A DNA stretch of 64,000 nucleotides from Pseudoduganella armeniaca (GCF_003028855.1 NZ_CP028324.1:1364001-1428000); one strand, 5' to 3'. Counted from the stretch's first letter, positions 21,257-34,699 are shown. Notes: generated by a model from the letters alone, not told the origin. A program made the numbers and translations.

Positions 21257-22486
21257 GTCGATGCGGCGGCGGATTTCCGTCGCCTATTTGAAGTTCGCCG
21301 CCGTCGCCACGCTGTTCTTTGCCGTTATCGCCGCGTTGGCGGTGGAGGGCATCGAGGTACGACTGGTGGACGAGCGCCTGGAGGAGGTGGCGTCGTGGGC
21401 CGGCCCGCGTTACGCCGGCAAGCTGCCGGTCGAGATGCCGGCCGGGATCAGCTTCCATCACGGCGACGGCATTCCGCGCTCGCTGCGCGCGTTGCCCGAC
21501 GGGGTGCAGGAAGTGACGGTCGATGGCGTCGACCTGCACGTGCTGAAGGGGCGCGACAGCCTGGGGCCATATGTCGTCGTCGATCACGACAGCGATTATG
21601 AGCAGATCGAACTGGTGGTGTATTCGATGTTCGGCGTGGCCTTCCTGGGCTTCCTCGGCTGCTCGCTGATGCTGGGCCGGTATGTCGGCAACCTGGTCGT
21701 CAATCCCATTGTCGAACTGGCCCAGGCGGTGGACGGGCGCGCCGCCCGGCTGCCGCTGCAGGACCGGGCCGACGAGCTGGGACTGCTGGCGCGCACGATC
21801 GCCGGCCATACGGGCGAGCTGCGCCAGTTCCTGGACCGTGAGCGCTTCTTCACGGGTGACGTCAGCCATGAACTGCGTACGCCGCTGACCGTCATCGCCG
21901 GCGCCGCCGAGGTGCTGATGGCCCAGACCGAACGCGAGCCAGCCTTGTATGCGCCGGCGGAACGGATCTATCGGGCCGCGCGCGAGGCCACGGATGTGAC
22001 GAGCATGCTGCTGCGGCTGGCCCGTTCCCCGCCCAGCTGGAGTGGGCGCACATGTCGGCGGCGGCGCTGGCGCGCGCCGAGGTGGCGCGCTACCAGCCGC
22101 TCGTGACGGGGCGGCCGCTGGCGCTGCGCCATGTCGGCGGCGACGACTTCACGATCCACGGCGTGCGTGAGCTGGTGCTGGCCGCCATCGGGAACCTGGT
22201 GCGCAATGCGTGCCAGTACACCGAATCCGGCACGGTCGAGGTCAGCCTGGCGGGGCGGGCCGTGGTGGTCGAGGATACGGGGCCCGGGCTACCGCCGGCG
22301 GCGCGGGCACGGCTGCACAACGAGCCGATCCCGGCCGATGCCAGGGGCTCGTCCGGCACCGGCTTGGGGCTCGGTCTCGTGCAGCGCATCTGCACCCATC
22401 TGGGGGCGAGCCTGGTGCTGGGCAGCCGCGCTGGCGGCGGCACCCGTTTCGAGATCCACTTTCCGGACGAATTAACGCGGCCTTAA
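21243..22486 (+). pseudogene. sensor histidine kinase, interrupted by one frameshift
   Basis: This membrane sensor is the partner of the regulator just upstream. The first part (21243 to about 22030) has two membrane helices (about residues 14-33 and 125-145) around a short periplasmic domain, a HAMP-like linker and the phosphoacceptor helix FFTGDVSHELRTPL (His209). The second part, in another frame up to 22486, has the ATPase boxes NLVRNACQYT, EDTGPGLP and GTGLGLGLV. Both parts together give a normal kinase; the frame changes in the short C runs at about 22027-22034. Restoring one base gives a continuous protein through AQLEWAHMSAAALARAEV. Because G/C runs are miscounted elsewhere in this sequence, a sequence error is more likely than true inactivation. 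Confidence 0.85.
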
Positions 22487-22509
22487 TATACCCTTCACAC
22501 GGCCTTCAC
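22482..22509 (+). promoter_or_regulatory. three direct hexamer repeats, putative response-regulator site
   Basis: CTTAAT, CTTCAC and CTTCAC are each separated by exactly five bases (starts at 22482, 22493 and 22504). They overlap the end of the kinase gene, 45 bases before the eptA GTG. Direct hexamers with an 11-bp period are how PmrA/OmpR-family dimers bind, and the first hexamer resembles the PmrA box half-site CTTAAG/T. Confidence 0.6.
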
Positions 22510-22553
22510 CCTTGGACGGTTATGGTGTCACCTTGTCCATCGGAGTCCGTACA

Positions 22554-24203
22554 GTGCGAATCGCCCCCTTGCCGCGCGTCGGCGCGCCCCTGCTGACGCT
22601 GGGCGCGTCCGTGTTTCTCGTAGCGGCCTACAACCTCAGTTTCTGGAAGACGTTCGTTGCCGCGACAGGTGGCATCCGCTTCGGTAATGTGCCCGTGTAT
22701 GCCGGCGCCTTCCTGCTGCTGGTCCTGCTGTTCAACGCCATCCTCACGCTGTTCAATTTCCGTTTCGTCATCAAGCCGGTGCTCATCGCCTTGTTCCTGG
22801 GCGCGTCGGCGGCCAGCTACTTCATGAACGAGTACGGCGTCGTCATCGATGCGTCGATGGTGCAGAACGTGTTCGAGACCGATCCGAAAGAGGCCAACGA
22901 GCTGCTCAGCTGGAGGATGGTGGAGACGGTCACGGTGCTTGGTATCCTGCCATCGCTGCTGGTATGGCGCCTGCCGTTGGTGTTCCGGCCAGTGCGGCGC
23001 GACCTGCTGCTCAAGGCCGGCACCGTGGCGCTGTCGCTGCTGGCAGGGGCCGGGCTGCTGCTGTTGCTGTTCAAGGTGCTGGCGCCGGCCGTGCGCGAAC
23101 ATCGCGAGCTGCGCTTCCTGCTGACGCCGACCAATATGTTCCAGGCCACGCACGGCTACCTGAAACGCAAATGGGCGGCTCCCGTCGTGATCGCGCCGCT
23201 GGGCACCGACGCGGCGCTGGGGCCGAAATGGGCGGCCGCGGCCGGCCAGCGCAAGCGCACGGTGACGGTCCTCGTCGTCGGCGAGACGGCGCGGGCGATG
23301 AATTTTTCGCTGAATGGCTATGCGCGCCAGACCAATCCGGAGCTGGCTCGGCAAGCGGGGCTGATCAACTTCCGCAACGTCAGCTCGTGCGGCACGGCGA
23401 CGGCCGTTTCCGTCCCGTGTGTGTTCTCTGGGCTGACGCGCGACGACTATTCTGCCGACAAGGCCAGCCGCCAGGAAGGCCTGCTGGACGTATTGAAGCA
23501 TGCGGGCTTCGACGTGCTCTGGATCGACAATAACTCCGGCTGCAAGGGCGTATGCGAGCGCGTGCGTTTCGAGGACGTGTCGCAGCCGGTGCCGGGAGAC
23601 CCGCTGTGCAATGGCGAGGAATGCTTCGACGAGCGCCTGCTGCGCGGCGTGCCGCAGCTGATCCGCACGTCGCAAAAGGACCTGGTCGTCGTGCTGCACC
23701 AGAAGGGCAGTCATGGACCGGCCTATTGGAAGCGCACACCAGCGGGCTTCGATCGCTACGGCCCGGTGTGCCGGACGAACGAGCTGGAACAATGCTCGCG
23801 CGAGTCCATCGTCAACGCCTACGACAATACGATCCTCTACACCGACCACTTCCTCGCCAGGACGCTGGACCTGCTGCGCGCCAGCGCGGCGCGGGAGGGC
23901 GTGGATACGGCGATGCTGTACTTCTCCGACCATGGCGAGTCGCTGGGCGAGAAGAACATGTACCTGCATGGAGCGCCTTACATCATCTCGCCGGCGGAGC
24001 AGCGCACCGTGCCGATGATGTTGTGGCTGTCCGACGGCTTCCGCCAGCGTTTTCATATCGATAACCAGTGTCTCGCGGCGCGCAGCACGCAGGCTTTTTC
24101 CCATGACAACGTGTTTCATTCGGTGCTCGGGCTGCTCAATGTCAGCACGGCCGTCTACAACCCGAAGCTCGACCTGACCCATCCCTGCGCCCGTGAAATC
24201 TGA
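22554..24203 (+). CDS. eptA: lipid A phosphoethanolamine transferase EptA
   Basis: This inner-membrane enzyme with a periplasmic catalytic domain adds phosphoethanolamine to lipid A phosphates, lowering surface charge and giving polymyxin tolerance. The 549 residues have about five N-terminal membrane helices. A sulfatase-fold domain follows with the metal-site motif VVGETARAMNFSLNGY, the nucleophile threonine region SSCGTATAVSVPC and DHGESLGE near the end, plus paired cysteines. The GTG at 22554 follows GGAG (22542-22545) by eight bases, preferred over a TTG at 22512. It overlaps the PAP2 start. Confidence 0.94.
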   Translation: MRIAPLPRVGAPLLTLGASVFLVAAYNLSFWKTFVAATGGIRFGNVPVYAGAFLLLVLLFNAILTLFNFRFVIKPVLIALFLGASAASYFMNEYGVVIDASMVQNVFETDPKEANELLSWRMVETVTVLGILPSLLVWRLPLVFRPVRRDLLLKAGTVALSLLAGAGLLLLLFKVLAPAVREHRELRFLLTPTNMFQATHGYLKRKWAAPVVIAPLGTDAALGPKWAAAAGQRKRTVTVLVVGETARAMNFSLNGYARQTNPELARQAGLINFRNVSSCGTATAVSVPCVFSGLTRDDYSADKASRQEGLLDVLKHAGFDVLWIDNNSGCKGVCERVRFEDVSQPVPGDPLCNGEECFDERLLRGVPQLIRTSQKDLVVVLHQKGSHGPAYWKRTPAGFDRYGPVCRTNELEQCSRESIVNAYDNTILYTDHFLARTLDLLRASAAREGVDTAMLYFSDHGESLGEKNMYLHGAPYIISPAEQRTVPMMLWLSDGFRQRFHIDNQCLAARSTQAFSHDNVFHSVLGLLNVSTAVYNPKLDLTHPCAREI

Positions 24204-24954
24204 TGCCTTGGCAGTACCCGGCCAGCGCCTGACCTGGCGCTGGGCCGGCTCCCTGGTCTTGTCCGCCCTCCTGATCCTCTGGCTTGGCAATAACACCGAT
24301 ATCGACTTGAAGCTGGCCGACGCCGCGTTCGATGCCGCGACGCGTACGTTCCCGCTGCAGCACGCGTGGATCGCCGAGCAGTTCAATCATGTGTGGCTGA
24401 AGGCCTTGTTGTCCGTGCTGGGGGCCGGCGCCGTCGTACTGGCGCTGTGGGACCGCTGGCGGCCATACCGCGGCTGGACCGAGGCACGGCGCGTCGGCGT
24501 GCGGGTGGTCGCCATGTCGGCGGTGCTGGTGCCGACGGTCACCAGCCTGTTGAAGCATGCCAGCGCCTCGCACTGTCCTTGGGATTTGCAGCGTTATGGC
24601 GGCACCGCGCCGTATGTGCGATTGCTGGAATGGATGCCAGGCGGCGTGCACGCTGGCCACTGCCTGCCGGCGGGGCATGCGTCGAGCGCCCTGTGGTTGG
24701 TGTCGCTTGGTGTGTTCTGGTGGCCGCGCCGTCCCCGTACCGCACTGGCGGTGGCCGGCGCCATGCTGTGGGTCGGGCTGGCGGTCGGCTGGATGCAGCA
24801 GTTGCGTGGCGCCCACTTCCTGACACACACCTTGTGGTCGGCATGGGTCGCGTGCGCGCTGGTGCCGGCGATTTATATCGTGAACACGAGGGGGCTTGCG
24901 CTCTGGCAGAGTTTTCGCTATAGTTCTGTCCCTCACAGCGACGCGCTGTCATGA
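24193..24954 (+). CDS. PAP2-family phosphatase (lipid A / lipid phosphatase-like)
   Basis: This multi-spanning membrane protein of 253 residues has the PAP2 signature. The motifs are KHASASHCPWDL (conserved Lys, about 119-130), PAGHASS (His and Ser, about 157-163) and RGAHFLTH (Arg and His, about 201-208). The GTG start at 24193 overlaps the eptA stop by 11 bases, so it is translated with eptA. The context suggests removal of, or exchange at, lipid A or undecaprenyl phosphate, as in LpxE/LpxT-type proteins; the exact substrate cannot be read from sequence. Confidence 0.85.
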   Translation: MKSDALAVPGQRLTWRWAGSLVLSALLILWLGNNTDIDLKLADAAFDAATRTFPLQHAWIAEQFNHVWLKALLSVLGAGAVVLALWDRWRPYRGWTEARRVGVRVVAMSAVLVPTVTSLLKHASASHCPWDLQRYGGTAPYVRLLEWMPGGVHAGHCLPAGHASSALWLVSLGVFWWPRRPRTALAVAGAMLWVGLAVGWMQQLRGAHFLTHTLWSAWVACALVPAIYIVNTRGLALWQSFRYSSVPHSDALS

Positions 24955-24992
24955 AAATGAAACAAGCGTGCTGATGTGATGAAAAACGAAGC

Positions 24993-25021
24993 TTGACGAA
25001 ACGCACGAAACACCGCATACT
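24993..25021 (+). promoter_or_regulatory. rrn operon 2 promoter
   Basis: TTGACG (24993-24998), a 17-base spacer and CATACT (25016-25021) form a near-consensus sigma-70 promoter. It lies about 250 bases before 16S and 40 bases behind the PAP2 stop. The region 24955-25269 holds no gene: it contains this promoter, a boxA-like CTTTAACAATC near 25091 and the leader strand of the 16S processing stem. Confidence 0.75.
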
Positions 25022-25100
25022 CTCGCTTCTCTGCTGCTGACAAACACAACGATTTGTCAACGAATGCGGCAAGCGCCTAAGGGCAGAATTCTTTAACAAT

Positions 25101-25129
25101 CAACAGTCGATAAGTGTGGGCGTTTGATG
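25101..25129 (+). other. 16S processing stem, leader strand
   Basis: These 29 bases are complementary to 26830-26858 behind the 16S gene with a single G/A difference that still allows G-U pairing. They form the stem that brackets precursor 16S rRNA for RNase III. Confidence 0.8.
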
Positions 25130-25269
25130 TGAGTGTGCCCGGGACTTCGGTCCCGATACTCAAAATATATAGCATCAAACGCTTACACAAGAAATAAACG
25201 TGACCTCGCAAGAGGAACGTCAGTATCTTGAGTGAGTGACCATGTCAGCAATGACATAAAACAGAGATT

Positions 25270-26803
<1,534 letters not shown>

Positions 26804-26829
26804 GAGTCGGCACGGATCGCAAGATCGTG

Positions 26830-26858
26830 CATCAAACGCTCACACTTATCGACTGTTG
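26830..26858 (+). other. 16S processing stem, 3' strand (operon 2)
   Basis: This is the partner of 25101-25129. It is identical to 519-547 in operon 1. Confidence 0.8.
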
Positions 26859-26882
26859 TTAGAGAAACAGCAAGAAGCGCGC

Positions 26883-26958
26883 GGGTCTGTAGCTCAGCTG
26901 GTTAGAGCACCGTGTTGATAACGCGGGGTCGTTGGTTCGAGCCCAACCAGACCCACCA
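26883..26958 (+). tRNA. tRNA-Ile (GAT anticodon), operon 2
   Basis: Same gene as at 570 with an encoded CCA, but with one G fewer in the variable region (four bases). Four-base variable loops exist, yet the operon 1 copy and relatives have five, so a missing G in the sequence is likely. Confidence 0.94.
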
Positions 26959-26965
26959 AGAACAT

Positions 26966-27040
26966 GGGGGATTAGCTCAGCTGGGAGAGCACCTGCTTTG
27001 CAAGCAGGGGTCGTCGGTTCGATCCCGTCATCCTCCACCA
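26966..27040 (+). tRNA. tRNA-Ala (TGC anticodon), operon 2
   Basis: The acceptor stem here has the full GGGGGAT, but the run after the anticodon stem (CAGGGGTC) is one G shorter than in operon 1. Each copy therefore lacks one G at a different place. The gap from tRNA-Ile is seven bases. Confidence 0.94.
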
Positions 27041-27111
27041 TCGCTTCTGTTGAAAGTCCAAACGTAAGTCGTCAGATTTAGGTTTGATCTTTTAGAGATC
27101 ACTGCTGTTTC

Positions 27112-27124
27112 GCTCTTTAACAAT
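27112..27124 (+). promoter_or_regulatory. boxA-like antitermination site in spacer (operon 2)
   Basis: GCTCTTTAACA, the same element as in operon 1, lies before the 23S gene. Confidence 0.7.
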
Positions 27125-27244
27125 CTGGAAGAAGTAAAGTTTTATTAAGCGTGTGAGAAATCGCACACTTAGGGTAGTGTTCGAAAGAACGCATACAAAA
27201 ACTCATCAAACACAGTAGTAAATGCTTGAACCGATAGCCGTCAA

Positions 27245-30131
<2,887 letters not shown>

Positions 30132-30234
30132 GACGGTTACAGAGCATTTACTCTTTGATGAGAGTACCCAACTTACTTCTTCCGGATTCAGTAGCCGCGT
30201 TGCCCAACAGGGAACGAGGCTACGTACAAGTCAT

Positions 30235-30349
30235 GCCTGATGACCATAGCAAGTCGGTCCCACCCCTTCCCATCCCGAACAGGACCGTGAAACGACTTTG
30301 CGCCGATGATAGTGCTGCAACCAGTGTGAAAGTAGGTTATCGTCAGGCT
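30235..30349 (+). rRNA. rrf: 5S rRNA (operon 2)
   Basis: Single 5S gene with the GCCTGATGAC/GTCAGGC helix. Unlike operon 1, no second 5S follows. Confidence 0.95.
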
Positions 30350-30362
30350 GTTATACCGAACA

Positions 30363-30396
30363 AACCCCCGTCCAGTGATCTGGCGGGGGTTTTTTC
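30363..30396 (+). terminator. rho-independent terminator of rrn operon 2
   Basis: The stem AACCCCCGTCCAG with CTGGCGGGGGTT (one bulge), loop TGAT and six Ts, directly follows the 5S gene. Confidence 0.88.
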
Positions 30397-30437
30397 ATTT
30401 CTGTTGCCGTTATTAAAGCGGCATCTCGTCCGCGATG

Positions 30438-30561
30438 AAAACCAGGGTCAGTCCCTAAGGGACAGACCCTGATCCCTGACGCGAGTGGGGTGAATCTTAC
30501 TCAATGCCGCCATCGCGGCTTCAGGCTCAGGGTCTGTCCCTTCAGGGACTGACCCTGGTTT
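30438..30561. repeat. paired palindromic intergenic repeats in inverted orientation
   Basis: The unit at 30439-30472 (core GGTCAGTCCCT/AGGGACAGACC, itself nearly palindromic) is repeated in inverted orientation at 30527-30561 with one extra base, 54 bases apart. Together they could form one long hairpin or two small ones. The core motif is related to the palindrome at 52063-52124. Nothing else is seen between the rrn terminator and the stop of the amylase-like gene at 30765. Confidence 0.75.
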
Positions 30562-30764
30562 TAATCGACAGCAAGGCATCAATCCAGCTACGCACTGCCT
30601 GGCATGGTCCTGGGCGTCCAACAGCTTCGAAATCCAGCGACAGCCTCCTGTTCTCACGCACAAGAAAACCGGAGGACAGCCGCCGTGGCTACGGCTGGCT
30701 GCATTGGCTCCAGGCAAACGTGGACAGCTCGATAGCGGCTGTCCACTACCGCAAGCTCTCAGGC

Positions 30765-33700
30765 TCAGAACTTGAAGCTGCCGTCGCTACGATCTATCAC
30801 CCCCGAGCACGTGGCCGGCGTCGTGAACTCCCGATTGCCCGACGTTGTAGCCTGGTTGCTTTCCCACGTTGCCGTGCTGCCGTTCCACTTCACATACTTG
30901 TACTGCACGCTCGTGTTGGGCGGCAAGGTAATTGTTCCCGTCCATGGCACATTCGCACCGCTGCCCTGGATGCTCAATGCCGCACCACTGGCGGGCGCCC
31001 AGCTGCCCAGTACGCTGTTATTGCCCACCACGCGCAAGTTCTGGCCCGTGACGGTATTGGCGTTGGCGATCGTGAACTTCACCTGGCAAGCGCTGCCGGC
31101 CGAGGGCGTCGTAACCGCTGCCGTCGCACTGGCGGCGGAAACGTTCGGCACCGCATCGAACGCCTTGACCGTATAGCTGTAGGTCGTGGACGCCGCCGCC
31201 GTGCTGTCGGTGTAGCTCGTGCCTGTCGCGATGGTGGCGATCTGCGTGCCGTTGCGGAAAACGTAGTAACCGGTCACGCCCACGTTGTCGGTCGAGGCCG
31301 TCCAGCTCAGGCGCACCGTGTTGGCGTCGGCGGCCGTAGCGGTCAGGCCGGCCGGGGTGCTGGGAGCGGTCGTGTCAGGCGTGCAGGGATTCGATCCCTT
31401 GGTCACCGTGCCGCTGGCAACAGCCGAGACGCCGCTGGCCAGTACGTAGTTCTGGCCGCCGTTGTTGTCCCAGGTTCCGGAACCATTATTGAACGCGGCG
31501 GTCAAACCTGTAGCGCTGCCCAGGTTCACAGTCAACATGGTCCAGCCGCTGCAGGCGGGCGTCATCGCCACGCCGGGCACGGCCGTCCACGTACCACCGG
31601 TGGGCGCGTAGTGCAGGTTGGCCGTGCTCCAGTTCGTGCCGAGCTTGTAGTACACGGTCGCCACATAGCCTGCGGCCGTGGTCACGGAGCGTGCACCGGA
31701 GGCGGGGGAGACGTTGCCTGCGGCGTCGCGCGCATGCACGGTGTAGCTGTAGGCGGTGGATGGCGTAAGACCGGTGTCGTTCCAGGTCGTCACGGTGCTG
31801 GTCCCGACCTGCACGCCATTGCGCTTGATCACGTAGTCGCTGACGCCATAGTTGTCCGTAGCGGCGCTCCAGCTCAAGGTCAGCGAGCTGGACGTGATCG
31901 CGGAAGCGACCGGCTGGCCGGGCGCGGTAGGCACGGTCGTATCCGCCGCCTTCGTCGTGATGACCAGCACCTTGCTTTGCGCCGACTGGTTGCTGGCCGC
32001 GTCGATGGCCTGCACGGTGTAGCTGTAGGAGGTGGCAGGCATCAGGCCGTTGTCCACCAGGCTGGTACCCGTGCTGGTGCCGACCAGCGCGCCATTGCGG
32101 TAGACGCGGTAGCCCGTCACGCCCACGTTGTCGGTCGAGGCGGCCCAGGTCAGCGTCACGGAACGGTCCGTGATCGTGGCTGCCGCCGGCACGCCTGGCA
32201 CCGTGGGCGCCGTCTTGTCGACGACGAGGAAGGGGTAGACGCCGTTGACGGTGCCGTTGCTATCCTCGACGTACCCGGAGCCGGTGCCCGGCGTGGCGCG
32301 GTACTTGCCGGCACCGACGAAGACCTGCTGGATCTCCGTTTTCGTCACGTTGCCGCGGGCATCCGTCAGCTCGATGTAGTAGTCGAGCAGCTGGTTGCGG
32401 TAGTCGGACAGGTAGACGTAGTACAGGTCGCCGATCTCCTGCGCGGGCAGCACGGCAAGCGTGTCGCGCGTGGCCGCGTTCCATGCCACGCCGTTCATGT
32501 CCGGCTGCAGGTCGCGTACGTTCATGTCGTAGGCGCGCCAGGCACCCACGTTCGCCGGCGTGATCGACAGGCCGGGCGTGCCCGCCAGCGCGGCCGGGTC
32601 GTAGACCTTGTACGTGTCGTCGGTGGCGCTGATGTCGCGGCTGGCGTGGACCCGCACCATCGCCTTCGCGCTGACGATGCCCGAGACGTCGTAGGCGTAG
32701 GTATACAGCGCAAAGTCGTTGCTGTGGTGCTGGACGGTCCAGCCCTCGGCCTTGGAACCGTTGACCGAGCCGGGATTGTACGGATAGCGCTGCGTCCACC
32801 ACGCGGATGGCCCAGTCTTGTCCTGCGCCAGGTTGGCTTGCACGTAGGGCTTGGTGAAGGCCAGCGAGTTGTTGAACGCCAGGGTCGGCTTGACGCTGTC
32901 GTCCTTGTTTTCGTCGTAGTAGCCGAAGCCGGAATCCATCGCCGGCAGCAGGAAATACCAGCCCAGCTCGGCCGGGTTGGCGCCGCCGGCGTAATCGGCC
33001 GCCGGGTTGCCCTTGACGGGGTAGGACAGCATCCAGGGATTGAGCTGGTTGCCGGGATGGGTGATCTGCTTGTCCAGCGCCGTGCTGGGTTGCCAATGGT
33101 TCGGGTGGGCGTCCAGCCAGACCTGCTCGGCGGTCTTGGCATAGTTCAGCGCCGCTTGCAGCAGCGCGAAGTTGCGCTCCAGGTAGTGCCAGCCATATTC
33201 GAACGACACCGTCGCGCCTTCCTGCTGGCCGGACAGGTTGGTCTTGGGCGCCAGGTTCAGCCCATTGACCCGATTGAAGTCGGCGAACTGGCCTTTCCAG
33301 ATCAGGAACGGCAGGCGCCAGTGGTACCAGGTGGGATCGGACGAGGAGTCGCGCGTGTCGATCCAGGAACCGTCCTGCACGTGCTGGATGTCATTGGCAG
33401 GAATCGGCTTGGCCTTCAGGTATTCGTCGATGCCCAGGCAGTAGCCGTTGCCGCTGCAGGTGGTGCCATGACCGGCCTGCCAGGTGCCCAACGAACCGGC
33501 GCGGCCGCTGGAGTTGTCGCCGTCGTGGGCGACAACGAAGAACTGGCGCGGCTCCAGCGACTGGTATGGAGCGATCTCGTCGACCGTCACCGAACCTTCC
33601 CAGCCTTCGTACCAGGAGCCGTTCTGGCTGACCGGCACGCCGGCAATCTTGCTGACCGCACCGGTAGCCGGGTCCACGTGGCGCACCCAGTGCGGGGTGG

Positions 33701-34646
33701 CCGCGAACGGGAATTTATTGACGACCACCTGCTTCTCGTGCGCCATCGGGTTGGCGACCCAGCTGCCGACGGTGGAGGTATTGCGCAGGTCGGCGCGGTT
33801 GGGTGGCGACGTGAGGGTATCGCCAGTCGCGTCGTACGTGGCGAACGGGTAGTCTTTCAATGTGCGGGAAAAGTGATTGTTGCCGATGACGGACCACTGG
33901 ATGCCCAGCTTGGCCAGCGTCGGTATCAGGCGGTCGGAAAAACCGAGTTCCGTGGGGAAGAACCCACGTGACGAAACGAATTTGCCGCCGAGGAAATAGG
34001 GCTGCGCCAAGGTGGCGTTCTGATAGATCAGGTCCTTCAGGAAGTAGTCCGGTCCCACCAGCGGCCCCATGCTGTGATGGCCCGTGAAGTGGATCGTGTC
34101 GAGCGTGGGGAAGTTGTTGCTTGTCTTCAGTGTGCTGAAGGTATTGGTCCAGCCTTGGCCCCAGCTGGTGTTGCTGTAGCCGGGAACGTTCTGCAATGTC
34201 GCCAGGCTTTGTACATTATTGATGACGGCGCCCGACATCGTCACGTGCACCTGGCCCTTGGCGCCCGAATAGCTCTGCATTTCGTTCGCCACTTGCATCG
34301 GCCAGTACTGGTAGGCGCCAGTCTTGGCGTCGTGCGAATAATAACTGACCAGGTCGTCGTGGGGCATGATGGCGCCGCCCAGCGAAGCTGGCAGGTAATA
34401 GCTGTAGCCGGACGGCGGGTTGTTCTTCAGGTTAATCACCTCGCCATCGTAGGTATAACGGATTGGCGAGCCGATCGGTGCGGCGTTGTACTTGGCCTGC
34501 ACGTCGACCGCGTAGAAGGGCCAGAAATTCGGCATATGGTTGTGATACACGTGCGCGGCCGGAATGGTTCCGGCAGTGGCTGCGGGAAGCACCGCCGAGA
34601 AGGCGGCCGCCAGGCACAAGACCAGCGGTTTCTTGGTGAGTTGCAT
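30765..34646 (-). CDS. secreted GH57-like starch-active enzyme with FN3, CBM25 and CBM20 modules
   Basis: This secreted multidomain protein of 1293 residues probably acts on starch or glycogen outside the cell. It has a signal peptide (to about residue 26). A large N-terminal catalytic region (about 27-800) resembles glycoside hydrolase family 57: HNHMP near the start, a possible nucleophile in RGFFPTELGFS, and VVAHDGDNSSGR where the acid/base motif is expected. Then come FN3 (about 810-901), FN3 (902-993), a CBM25 starch module (994-1088, with WSTANLHY and WDNNGGQNY), FN3 (1089-1186) and a C-terminal CBM20 (1187-1293, with SVLGSW and KYVKW). The ATG at 34646 fits the signal peptide. The gene stands alone. 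Catalytic residues are inferred from motif position only. Confidence 0.82.
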   Translation of the reverse strand: MQLTKKPLVLCLAAAFSAVLPAATAGTIPAAHVYHNHMPNFWPFYAVDVQAKYNAAPIGSPIRYTYDGEVINLKNNPPSGYSYYLPASLGGAIMPHDDLVSYYSHDAKTGAYQYWPMQVANEMQSYSGAKGQVHVTMSGAVINNVQSLATLQNVPGYSNTSWGQGWTNTFSTLKTSNNFPTLDTIHFTGHHSMGPLVGPDYFLKDLIYQNATLAQPYFLGGKFVSSRGFFPTELGFSDRLIPTLAKLGIQWSVIGNNHFSRTLKDYPFATYDATGDTLTSPPNRADLRNTSTVGSWVANPMAHEKQVVVNKFPFAATPHWVRHVDPATGAVSKIAGVPVSQNGSWYEGWEGSVTVDEIAPYQSLEPRQFFVVAHDGDNSSGRAGSLGTWQAGHGTTCSGNGYCLGIDEYLKAKPIPANDIQHVQDGSWIDTRDSSSDPTWYHWRLPFLIWKGQFADFNRVNGLNLAPKTNLSGQQEGATVSFEYGWHYLERNFALLQAALNYAKTAEQVWLDAHPNHWQPSTALDKQITHPGNQLNPWMLSYPVKGNPAADYAGGANPAELGWYFLLPAMDSGFGYYDENKDDSVKPTLAFNNSLAFTKPYVQANLAQDKTGPSAWWTQRYPYNPGSVNGSKAEGWTVQHHSNDFALYTYAYDVSGIVSAKAMVRVHASRDISATDDTYKVYDPAALAGTPGLSITPANVGAWRAYDMNVRDLQPDMNGVAWNAATRDTLAVLPAQEIGDLYYVYLSDYRNQLLDYYIELTDARGNVTKTEIQQVFVGAGKYRATPGTGSGYVEDSNGTVNGVYPFLVVDKTAPTVPGVPAAATITDRSVTLTWAASTDNVGVTGYRVYRNGALVGTSTGTSLVDNGLMPATSYSYTVQAIDAASNQSAQSKVLVITTKAADTTVPTAPGQPVASAITSSSLTLSWSAATDNYGVSDYVIKRNGVQVGTSTVTTWNDTGLTPSTAYSYTVHARDAAGNVSPASGARSVTTAAGYVATVYYKLGTNWSTANLHYAPTGGTWTAVPGVAMTPACSGWTMLTVNLGSATGLTAAFNNGSGTWDNNGGQNYVLASGVSAVASGTVTKGSNPCTPDTTAPSTPAGLTATAADANTVRLSWTASTDNVGVTGYYVFRNGTQIATIATGTSYTDSTAAASTTYSYTVKAFDAVPNVSAASATAAVTTPSAGSACQVKFTIANANTVTGQNLRVVGNNSVLGSWAPASGAALSIQGSGANVPWTGTITLPPNTSVQYKYVKWNGSTATWESNQATTSGNREFTTPATCSGVIDRSDGSFKF

Positions 34647-34668
34647 CGTCGTCCTCGTAAGTGGGCAC

Positions 34669-34699
34669 TGCGAACAAGGCCTGCACACGGCTGTTCGCA
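34669..34699. promoter_or_regulatory. inverted repeat in the leader of the starch enzyme gene
   Basis: The arms TGCGAACA (34669-34676) and TGTTCGCA (34692-34699) lie 23 bases before the start codon. This may be an operator or a leader hairpin. Confidence 0.35.

Noticed and set aside
30504..33971. 1155-codon open frame on the plus strand
   Set aside because: It is antisense to the starch enzyme with its FN3, CBM25 and CBM20 modules. Composition is shadow-like and no domain is recognisable.
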